Below are positions 1 to 7,395 of a DNA stretch of 64,000 nt, in pieces (the stretch's first letter is position 1; each line of letters opens with the position of its first letter). Under the pieces are notes generated by a model. The model was not told the DNA's origin and searched no databases. It worked only from the letters and a program-made list of their open reading frames with translations. Source of the stretch: Gemmatimonas aurantiaca (lineage in GTDB: Bacteria > Gemmatimonadota > Gemmatimonadetes > Gemmatimonadales > Gemmatimonadaceae); contig NZ_JBBCJO010000001.1 of NCBI RefSeq assembly GCF_037190085.1, positions 248,001 through 312,000 of the forward strand, given 5' to 3'. Both the position numbers and the translations under genes were made by a program.

Positions 1-3000
1 GTTGCCGGCCACACTGCCTGCCGCCGATGTGTTCACCGACACCTTCATGGCGCTGTTGTTCGTGGCGCCGGCCTGCAGTCCGGAAATCGAACCCGAGCCA
101 TTGATGAGCGACGATCCGGTGCCCGTGGCGCTGCCGAAGCTCACGTTGAGATCTTCGACGAAACCGGCCGGTCCGGTGGCGCTGTTGGTGATGCTGAGGA
201 CTTTGCTCACCGACTGGCCGACCTGCACGGTGCCGAAGTTGAGCGGCGTCGAATTGAGTTGGCCCTGCGCGGCCTGGTAGACATTGCCGTTGACCGTGAC
301 GGTCTGGCTGCCCACCGACTCGGCGGCGAGGCCGCTGGTGCCGGTGCCGTCGGTGGCGTAGTTCACCGCGACCGTGCCGGTGCGCGCGCCGGCGGCCGAG
401 GTGTTGAGTGACACACCCATGGCCGAGTTGTTGCTGGTGCCGGCGGTGAGCAGCGAGACCGAGCCGCCGTTGTGCGCGGCGTTGCCGGTGGCGTTGCCGA
501 AGGTGGCGCTGAGCTTTTCGGTGAAGGTGCCGGTGGGCGCGGTGTTGGCGACGGCGATGTTACCGGCGAGCGTGCCGCCCACGCGGGTGTTGCCGAGGTT
601 GACCGTGGCGGCCGTGCTGCCCTCGGCCATGTTGTAGGCCGCGGCGCCGCTGGCGAGCACGATGTTGAGCTTCTGATCGGCGATGTTCTGGAAGTTGCTC
701 TGCAGATTCACCGCCTGTCCGCTCATGGGCGCGAGTACGCCGGCGGTGTTCGCGGTGAAGTTGACCGCCATGTTGCCGGAGTTCGTGCCCACGGCGACGG
801 GGCCGTAGTTGCCGGCGGTGACACCGGCGCCGGAGAGACGCGCGTCGGTGATGTTGCCGCCGTTCACGGCGGTCTGGATGGCGCCGCGGAGGTCTGCGCC
901 GTTGGTGCCGGTGTTGGCGATCTGGTAGTTGTGCGTGGACGTGCCGACGCGGACGTTGCCGATGGTGAGCGTGGCGTTGTTGGTGGCGCCATTGGTGACG
1001 GCCGCGCCGGTGATGGCCTGCGCCGCATCACCACCGGCGAGAATCTGTCCGGTACCGTTGACGCCGGCGCGTCGGTTGAAGCTGTTGCCCGAACCGGCAG
1101 CGACGTTGGTGTAGTCCTTGGTGATGGTGATGTTCTGATTGTTCGTGTTCAGCGTGGCGCCGGCGGCGCCCATGGCGAGGTGAGCCTGCGTGGTGGGGCC
1201 GGTGTTGGACATGTTCAGCACGCCCGCGGCGTCGACCTGCAGCTTGCCCGTGCCGGTGACGGCGGAGTTGAGCGTCAGCGTGCCGTTCTGCGCGCGCAGA
1301 GTGCCGTTGTTGGTGACGTTGATCGGGGAGACGGTGATGAGGCCACCGGCGTCGGAGGCGATGGTGCCGTTGTTGATGAGGGAGCGATCGGCGCCGTTCC
1401 CGATGCCGATGGTACCATTCTGTCCGCGGATGGCGGCATTCGTGCCGATGGTCAGCGTCGTGTTGTTGCCTTCGAGACGCACCGTATTTCCGGAGCCGGT
1501 GTTGCCGAAGACGATGGCGCCCGCGCCACCCAGCGTCTGATTGCCTTCGAACTGCAGCGTACTGTTGCTGTTGACGTTGGCAGTGCTGCCGGCGGTGAGC
1601 GTGAGGCCCGTGGCGCCGTTCACGCGGATCTGACTCTGCGACGTGGCCAGGTCGAGGGCGCCATTGACGGTGACGTCGTTCAGGACGTTGCCTCCGTGGT
1701 AGGCCGCGGTGAAGCGACCCCCACCGGTGGTGTTGATGGTCCCGCCGGTTACGGTGGCTCCATTCATCCTGATGACGCCGTTGTCACTGACATTCATCGT
1801 GCCGGTGGGGCCGTTGTTCACCGTGGTCGCCAGGCTGAGGAGGCCGCCGTTCTTCGCCTCGAGGGCGCCGTTGTTCGTGAATGTGGCCGACTGCAGGGAG
1901 ATGGTCCCATCGGCGACATCGGCCGCGATGCGGCCGTTGTTGATCACGATACGGTCAGCACCGTTCCCAAGCCCGATGGTGCCACTGTGGCCACGGATGG
2001 CGGCGTTCGTGCCGACGGTCAGCGTCGTGTTGTTGCCTTCGAGACGCACTGTATTTCCGGAGCCGGTGTTGCCGAAGACGATGGCGCCCGCGCCACCCAG
2101 CGTCTGATTGCCTTCGAACTGCAGCGTACTGTTGCTGTTGACGTTGGCAGTGCTGCCGGCGGCGAGCGTGAGGCCGGTGGCGCCGTTCACGCGGATCTGA
2201 CTCTGCGACGTGGCCAGGTCGAGGGCGCCATTGACGGTGACGTCGTTCAGGACGTTGCCTCCGTGGTAGGCCGCCGTGAAGCGGCCACCCGACGTGGTAT
2301 TGATGGTCCCGCCGGTCACGGTGGCCCCATCCATCCGGATGACGCCGTTGTCACTGACGTTCATCGCGCCGGTGGCGTCGTTGTTCACCGTGGTCGCCAG
2401 ACTGAGGAGGCCGCCGTTCTTCGCTTCGAGGGCGCCGTTGTTCGTGAAGCTGGCCGACTGCAGGGTGATGGTGCCGCCGGTGACATCGGCCGTGATATGC
2501 CCATTGTTGACCACCACGCGATTGCTGCCGTTCCCGATGCCGATGGTGCCATTCTGTCCGCGGATGGTGGCGTTCGCGCCGATGGTTAGTGTCGCGTTGT
2601 TACCGTCGAGCCACACATAGTTGCTGGCGCCGAAATCGCCGAACACTACGGCGCCCGCCCCCTCCAGTCTCCGATTGCCTTCGAACTGCAGGATGCTGCC
2701 GTTATTGATGTTGGCGGTGCTGCCGGCGGTGAGCGTGAGCCCCGTGGTGCCGTTGACGCGGACCATGCCCTGCGTCGTGGCCAGATCGAGTGCGCCGTTG
2801 ATGGTGACGTCGCTCAGGATGTTGCCGCCGTGGTAGGTCGCCGTGAAGCGCCCACCCGAGGTGGTGTTGATAGTGCCGCCGGTCACGGTCGCCCCGTTCA
2901 TCCGGATGACGCCGTTGTTGCTGGCGTTCAGCGCACCGCTGGGGCCGTTGTTCACCAGGGTGGCCAGATTGAGCATCCCACCATTCTTGGCTTCGAGGGC

Positions 3001-4224
3001 GCCGTTGTTCGTGAAGCTGGCCGACTGCAGGGTGATGGTGCCGCCCGCGACATCGGCCGCGATGTGGCCGTTGTTGACCACCACGCGATTGCTGCCGTTC
3101 CCGATGCCGATGGTGCCATTCTGTCCGCGGATGGTGACGTTCGGACCGATGGTCAGCACGGCGTCGTTGTTGTCGAGCCACACATAGTTGGCGGCGCCGT
3201 TAGTGTTGCCGAACACGACGGTGCCGGTGCCACCCAGGGTCTGGGTGCCGCGGAAGCCCACGATACTGCTACCCGCGCTCGTGCCGTTGATGTCGATGGT
3301 GGCGTTGCTCAGCGTGAGTCCGTTCTCCACCCACATCTGACTCGGGGCACTGGTCAGGGCCAGATCCGCGTGCCCGGCCAGCGTGACGCCGTTCAGGACG
3401 TTGCCGCCGCTGTTCGAGAAGGTGATGCGACCGGTGCCGGCCGTGAACAGCGTGCCGCCATCGATGCGGGCGCTTCTGATGTCGACGACGCCGCCGTTGC
3501 TGGTGGTGCCAGACGCCGTCAAGAAGCCACCTGTATTGGTCAGGGTGGCGTTGCTATAGGTGAAAGTGGAGCCATTGTTGGCATAGATGGTGCCGGTATT
3601 GACGAGATTCACCGACCGGGCGAAGAGTGCCCCGTCGCGGAATTCGATGATGCCATTGTTGGTGGTGAAGTTCAGTCCCAGTCCACCGTCCTGTTTCAGG
3701 ATCTGCGCGGAGGGGCCGCTCAGGACCAGCGAGGTGCCGCTGGCGACGGTCACGATGGGATTCGGGTCGTTGAACTTGAGCGTGCCCTGAATGACGTATT
3801 CGCCACCGGACAGCGTGCCAGCGCTGAGGTTGCCGAACGTGCCGGTGTTGAGTGTCACGCCGGTGCCGACCACCAGCCGGGCGACCGGTGAGCCGCCGCC
3901 GCCGAGCGCGGGCGACAGGGTCAGGCCGCTGAGCGTGATGGTGTTGCCGGGGGCGCCGGTACCGACGTCGAAGGTGACCTGCCTGACGAAGGCCTGTCCC
4001 GTGACGCCTGGGATGGTGACCGTGTAGGTGTTGGCCCCGTTATTGGGGAACAGGTCGCCTCCGAGCAGGCCGGTCCAGTTGGCAGTGGCGTTCCAGTTGC
4101 CGCTGCCGTTGTAGGTCCAGGTCACGGCGGTCTGCGCCTCGGCCGTTGTGGCCGTGGTACCGGCAAGGGCGGCGGCCAGCAGGGAGAGGACGGCCATCCT
4201 CTTCAATTGCACACGTACGGACAT
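1..4224 (-). CDS. giant exported repeat protein, C-terminus beyond window (partial)
   Basis: The reading frame is open from ATG at 4224 to the window edge (1408 codons, no stop). GAGGAAG sits about 5 nt before the ATG. A signal peptide (basic start, LLAAALAG core, cleavage near AEAQ, about residue 31) is followed by TYNGSGNWNATANW, typical of PEP-CTERM/autotransporter-associated beta-helix proteins. Residues about 320-960 are tandem 189-residue units rich in Asn, Gly and Thr. From about residue 1130 to the edge there are about 90-residue modules (LNFGTVQVGQ, NNSAM, ATDGTGTSGL) like those of choice-of-anchor D proteins. I infer a secreted or surface beta-helical protein, probably an adhesin or matrix component. 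The anchor (PEP-CTERM or autotransporter barrel) cannot be seen. All open frames on the opposite strand here are antisense shadows of the repeats. Confidence 0.85.
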   Translation of the reverse strand, partial: MSVRVQLKRMAVLSLLAAALAGTTATTAEAQTAVTWTYNGSGNWNATANWTGLLGGDLFPNNGANTYTVTIPGVTGQAFVRQVTFDVGTGAPGNTITLSGLTLSPALGGGGSPVARLVVGTGVTLNTGTFGNLSAGTLSGGEYVIQGTLKFNDPNPIVTVASGTSLVLSGPSAQILKQDGGLGLNFTTNNGIIEFRDGALFARSVNLVNTGTIYANNGSTFTYSNATLTNTGGFLTASGTTSNGGVVDIRSARIDGGTLFTAGTGRITFSNSGGNVLNGVTLAGHADLALTSAPSQMWVENGLTLSNATIDINGTSAGSSIVGFRGTQTLGGTGTVVFGNTNGAANYVWLDNNDAVLTIGPNVTIRGQNGTIGIGNGSNRVVVNNGHIAADVAGGTITLQSASFTNNGALEAKNGGMLNLATLVNNGPSGALNASNNGVIRMNGATVTGGTINTTSGGRFTATYHGGNILSDVTINGALDLATTQGMVRVNGTTGLTLTAGSTANINNGSILQFEGNRRLEGAGAVVFGDFGASNYVWLDGNNATLTIGANATIRGQNGTIGIGNGSNRVVVNNGHITADVTGGTITLQSASFTNNGALEAKNGGLLSLATTVNNDATGAMNVSDNGVIRMDGATVTGGTINTTSGGRFTAAYHGGNVLNDVTVNGALDLATSQSQIRVNGATGLTLAAGSTANVNSNSTLQFEGNQTLGGAGAIVFGNTGSGNTVRLEGNNTTLTVGTNAAIRGHSGTIGLGNGADRIVINNGRIAADVADGTISLQSATFTNNGALEAKNGGLLSLATTVNNGPTGTMNVSDNGVIRMNGATVTGGTINTTGGGRFTAAYHGGNVLNDVTVNGALDLATSQSQIRVNGATGLTLTAGSTANVNSNSTLQFEGNQTLGGAGAIVFGNTGSGNTVRLEGNNTTLTIGTNAAIRGQNGTIGIGNGADRSLINNGTIASDAGGLITVSPINVTNNGTLRAQNGTLTLNSAVTGTGKLQVDAAGVLNMSNTGPTTQAHLAMGAAGATLNTNNQNITITKDYTNVAAGSGNSFNRRAGVNGTGQILAGGDAAQAITGAAVTNGATNNATLTIGNVRVGTSTHNYQIANTGTNGADLRGAIQTAVNGGNITDARLSGAGVTAGNYGPVAVGTNSGNMAVNFTANTAGVLAPMSGQAVNLQSNFQNIADQKLNIVLASGAAAYNMAEGSTAATVNLGNTRVGGTLAGNIAVANTAPTGTFTEKLSATFGNATGNAAHNGGSVSLLTAGTSNNSAMGVSLNTSAAGARTGTVAVNYATDGTGTSGLAAESVGSQTVTVNGNVYQAAQGQLNSTPLNFGTVQVGQSVSKVLSITNSATGPAGFVEDLNVSFGSATGTGSSLINGSGSISGLQAGATNNSAMKVSVNTSAAGSVAGN
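1340..3440. repeat. tandem 567-bp (189-codon) repeats inside the giant protein gene
   Basis: Equivalent bases recur at 1451, 2018, 2585 and 3152, exactly 567 bp apart. A second landmark (GTTGCCnCCGTGGTAGG) recurs with the same spacing, and shows a 12-bp insertion in the unit nearest the gene start. The units beginning at 1451 and 2018 differ at only about four positions over roughly 270 bp that I aligned by eye. The outer units are more diverged. The period is a whole number of codons, so unit gain or loss would keep the frame. Confidence 0.9.
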
Positions 4225-4337
4225 CTCGGCTTCCTCGGGACGGAGACGGATCTGGGCTGGTCGGCGGAGGACCGCCCAGTTCACCGTACGAACAGGCGCA
4301 GCCGGAAAAGGAAGTCCCTCATTTTGGGGTGGGGGCT

Positions 4338-4759
4338 GGGCTCTGGGGTCTCGCCTCGGGGGGCTGGCCCTCCGGCCTCAGACCTTCAGACGGGGTCAGA
4401 GGTCAGAAATCAGCCGGTCAGAACACAGACGGCGATCGAATGATGAGAGATCAGACAACCACGAGGTCAGAGATCTGAGCGCTGGCGGTCGATGGAGTCG
4501 TGTGCGCCACTGGCTTTCGGCCGGGCGCCCGCAGGCCCCTCGGGGCGCACAGCGCCCCGCAAAACGCCGGACCCTCGCGTCAGCGCCCCACACGCAAGCG
4601 AAGTGCTCTGACCTCTCATCTCGTAGGTCATCTGATTTCTCATTCCTCTATATCCGTCTCAGTTCTGGCCTACTGATCTCTGACCTCTGACCCTGTCTGA
4701 GGATCTGGGGCCAGACACCAGACGCCAGAGCCAGAGGTCAGCCCCAGACGCCAGAGCCC
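4338..4759. repeat. dispersed inverted-repeat element, copy A
   Basis: The core at 4386-4700 (315 bp) begins TCAGACGGGGTCAGAGGTCA and ends with its near-perfect inverse. The arms of about 100 bp contain GGCGATCGAATGATGAGAG and its relatives. The centre is asymmetric and GC-rich (GCGCACAGCGCC hairpin). Outer ends carry GGGCTCTGG on the left and CCAGAGCCC on the right. It lies between the lipB stop (4763) and the giant gene start (4224). The rest of this gene-free stretch (4225-4337) is the leader of the giant gene, where I recognise nothing else. Same orientation as copy C, opposite to copy B. No convincing coding potential. Confidence 0.85.
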
Positions 4760-4762
4760 AGC

Positions 4763-5536
4763 TCAGATCATGCCTGCCGCGTGCAGTGCGTCCACTGTCC
4801 ACCCGTCCTCGGGAACCAGCGAAAACACGTCGCCGAACGCGGCGATCACGGCGGAGCGGACCGCTTCGAAGGTGGGCGGCTCGGCGCCCATGGCCGCGCG
4901 CTCCCGCGCCACGGTGCTCATTTCCACGCCGTCGATCCCACAGGGGACCGTGTAGCGGAACGTGGAAAGGTCATTGTCCACATTGAGCGCCACGCCGTGC
5001 CAGGTCACCCAGTCCCGGGCATGTACGCCGATCGATGCCAGCTTGCGCTTGCCGGCGGCATCCTCGCGCCAGACGCCGGTCTGTCCGGGCACACGGATGG
5101 TGGGCAGATCGAAGGGCAGCAACGCGCGCATGATGGCTTCCTCCACCTGGCGCAGATACCAGTGGAGATCCTTGCGGTGCCGCTTGAGATCGATGATGGG
5201 ATAGACCACGAGCTGACCCGGCTCGTGAATGGTGACGTCGCCGCCACGCTCCACCTCGCGCACCTGAATGCCCCGGGCTTCGAGGTAGTCCGCGCTGGCC
5301 AGCAGATGGCCGGGCTTGGTGCTGCGCCCCAGTGTCACCACCGGCGGATGTTGCACGAGGATCAGCAGATCCTCGGCCAGCGCGCCGCCGATCCGTGCGG
5401 CAGCGGCGCGCTTCTGCAATGCCCAGGCTTCGTCGTAGGGCGTGAGGCCCAGGTGGAGGACGAAGAGTTTCGGGCATTGGGTTCGGGTGTTCTCCCGCAA
5501 ACCCGCAACCCCAAACCCGTCACCGCTGTCAGGCAT
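4763..5536 (-). CDS. lipB: lipoyl(octanoyl) transferase LipB
   Basis: Transfers octanoate from acyl-carrier protein to the lipoyl domains of E2 and GcvH proteins, the first step of lipoate assembly in the cytoplasm. About 257 residues. RGGDVTIHEPGQ (98-108) is the family signature, with Glu where Gly is usual (HGPGQ). The catalytic pair is Lys165 (KLASIG) and Cys199 (VPCGID). I chose ATG 5536, which overlaps the end of lpdA (ATGCCTGA), implying translational coupling. The first 22 residues are poorly conserved, and a TTG start slightly downstream is possible. Last gene of the pdh/lipoate block; repeat element A follows its stop directly. Confidence 0.92.
   Translation of the reverse strand: MPDSGDGFGVAGLRENTRTQCPKLFVLHLGLTPYDEAWALQKRAAAARIGGALAEDLLILVQHPPVVTLGRSTKPGHLLASADYLEARGIQVREVERGGDVTIHEPGQLVVYPIIDLKRHRKDLHWYLRQVEEAIMRALLPFDLPTIRVPGQTGVWREDAAGKRKLASIGVHARDWVTWHGVALNVDNDLSTFRYTVPCGIDGVEMSTVARERAAMGAEPPTFEAVRSAVIAAFGDVFSLVPEDGWTVDALHAAGMI
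5494..5518 (-). other. potential G-quadruplex at the 5' end of lipB
   Basis: On the coding (minus) strand four G-runs of 3-4 bases are separated by loops of 3-5 bases within 25 nt. This fits the G3+N1-7 pattern. It covers roughly codons 7-14 of lipB, just after the lpdA stop. Motif match only; folding is not shown. Confidence 0.4.
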
Positions 5537-6932
5537 GCAACATCTTGCCCAACGAATCCAGCACCGCTTCGCCGATCGCTTCGCTGAGCGTGGGATGCGC
5601 GTGCATCGCGAGGTCGATCTCTTCCACCGTGAATTCGTTTTCGCGGGCGACGACGAGTTCGTGGATAATCTCCGTGGCGTGCGCGCCGACGATGTGCGCG
5701 CCGAGGATTTCACCGTACTTCGCATCGCGAATGATCTTCACGAAGCCATCGGTTTCGCCGCTGGTGCGGGCGCGACCGTTCGCACTGAAGGGGAACTTGC
5801 CGACCTTGTAGTCGAGCTTCTGATCCTTGCAGGCCTGTTCGGTGAGTCCGATGCTGGCCACTTCCGGATGACAGTACGTGCAGCTGGGCACGTTCTTGTA
5901 GTTCACCGGGTGTGCGTGTTCGCCACCGAGCAGATCGGCCAGCACGTGACCCTCGCGGGAGCCCTTGTGCGCGAGCATCTGGTTGCCGGCCACGTCACCG
6001 ATGGCGTAGTAGCCGGGCGCACTGGTTTCGAACTTGTCGTTGATCTTCACGAAGCCGCGTTCGGTCTTGGCGATACCGACGGTCTCGAGGCCGATCTTCT
6101 CGACGTTCGGCGCGCGACCGGCGGCCACGAGGACCTTCTCCACTTCGATGGTCTGCGTCTGACCGCCCGATTCGACCGTCAACGTCGCGCCGTTCTTCCC
6201 GACCTTCACGTTCGAGATCTTCGCGCCGGTCAGCACGTCGATCTTGCGCTTCTTGAACGCCTTCGCGAGTTCGGCGCTGCAGTCGGCGTCTTCGAGGGGC
6301 AGGATGGTGGGCGCGACTTCGATGATCGTGACCTTGCTGCCGAACGACGCGAAGACGTCGGCGAATTCCACGCCCACGGCGCCGGCACCGACGACGGCGA
6401 GCGTGGCGGGCGCCTTGTCGGTCACCAGCACGTCATCGCTGGAGAGGACGACGTTCTTGTCGAGTTCGAGGCCGACCTGCGGCAGTCCCTTCACGCGCGA
6501 GCCCGTGGCGATGACCACGGCCTTCTTCGCGTCGTGCGTTTCTTTCTTGCCGTCGGCACCGGTGACGGTGACCTTCTTGCCTTTCTCCAGGACGCCTTCG
6601 CCGCGGATCCACTGGACTTTGTGCTTCTTGAACAGGAACTCGACGCCCTTGGAGTTCTGCTGGCTGACCGAGCGCGAGCGCTTCATGGCGGGACCGAAGT
6701 CGAACTTCACGCCGTCGATGGTGATGCCGTGTTCGGCCGCCTTGCCGATTTTCTGGGCGAGGCCGGCGCTTTCGAGGAGCGACTTGGCGGGGATGCAGCC
6801 CCAGAGCACACAGGTGCCGCCGAGCGCTTCCCGCTCGATGACAGCGACCTGGAGACCGAGTTGAGCGCAGCGGATGGCGCAGACGTAGCCGGCGGGGCCG
6901 CCGCCGAGGACGATGACGTCGAACGAAGCCAT
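5529..6932 (-). CDS. lpdA: dihydrolipoyl dehydrogenase (E3)
   Basis: Flavoprotein that reoxidises dihydrolipoamide with NAD+ for pyruvate dehydrogenase and the glycine cleavage system. 467 residues, normal family length. FAD-binding VLGGGPAGYV lies at the N-terminus. The redox disulfide is Cys41/Cys46 (GGTCVLWGCIP). The NAD-binding GAGAVGVEFA is central, and the C-terminal His-Glu pair (HPTLSEAIGE) comes from the partner subunit. It overlaps lipB by 8 nt. It is separated from pdhC by two protease genes and repeat element B, so it may have its own promoter. Confidence 0.96.
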   Translation of the reverse strand: MASFDVIVLGGGPAGYVCAIRCAQLGLQVAVIEREALGGTCVLWGCIPAKSLLESAGLAQKIGKAAEHGITIDGVKFDFGPAMKRSRSVSQQNSKGVEFLFKKHKVQWIRGEGVLEKGKKVTVTGADGKKETHDAKKAVVIATGSRVKGLPQVGLELDKNVVLSSDDVLVTDKAPATLAVVGAGAVGVEFADVFASFGSKVTIIEVAPTILPLEDADCSAELAKAFKKRKIDVLTGAKISNVKVGKNGATLTVESGGQTQTIEVEKVLVAAGRAPNVEKIGLETVGIAKTERGFVKINDKFETSAPGYYAIGDVAGNQMLAHKGSREGHVLADLLGGEHAHPVNYKNVPSCTYCHPEVASIGLTEQACKDQKLDYKVGKFPFSANGRARTSGETDGFVKIIRDAKYGEILGAHIVGAHATEIIHELVVARENEFTVEEIDLAMHAHPTLSEAIGEAVLDSLGKMLHA

Positions 6933-7011
6933 GGAAGTCAGGGAAAGACGGTGAATGCCTCCCCCAAACTAGCGCCCGTGAAGCAGAAGTCCGAGATGGG
7001 GGCCGGTGGCC

Positions 7012-7395
7012 GGGCTCTGGGGCTAACCTCCGGACTCTGGCCTCAGATCTTCAGATGGGGTCAGAGGTCAGAAATCAGCCGGTCAGAACTGAGACGGATA
7101 TAGGGAGCAGGAAGAAGTGGTCAGAGGTCAGAGGTCCGAGCACTTCGCCGGCGGGGTGGGTACTGACACGAGGAATAGGTGTTTTGCGGGGCGCTTCGCG
7201 CCCCGAGGGGGCCTGCGGGTGTTTGGGCCGCAGGCCCGGGCCAGCGGGGCCGGTGGCGCGCACGATACCCTCGACCGTCAGTGCTCAGACTTCTGACCTC
7301 GTGGTTGTCTGATCTCTCATCATTCGATCGCCGTCTCAGTTCTGACCGACTGATCTCTCACCTCTGACCTCTGAGAGTCAGAACTCTGGTGTCTG
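7012..7395. repeat. dispersed inverted-repeat element, copy B (inverted)
   Basis: The core at 7051-7376 carries the same arms as copy A. Its centre (TTTTGCGGGGCGCTTCGCGC) is the reverse complement of that of copy A, so the whole element is flipped. The left end has GGGCTCTGG at 7012. The right end runs into the 3' end of the neighbouring protease gene: the CAGACACCAGAG element end supplies that protein's last codons (QTPEF-stop). The gene-free stretch 6933-7377 holds nothing else I recognise apart from the short lpdA leader. Confidence 0.85.

Noticed and set aside
472..2589. Long plus-strand open frame (about 705 codons) over the giant protein gene
   Set aside because: It is antisense to the 567-bp repeats and has repetitive, composition-driven sequence. 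The minus frame has the signal peptide, ribosome site and known repeat modules.
5442..7103. Plus-strand open frame of about 553 codons over lpdA
   Set aside because: Antisense shadow of a clearly recognisable dihydrolipoyl dehydrogenase; no family match and it runs into repeat element B.
7179..7367. Short open frames (60-65 codons) inside repeat elements A, B and C sharing LSDLSSFDRRL
   Set aside because: They read the inverted arms, lack ribosome sites and start points differ between copies. The shared peptide merely reflects shared DNA.
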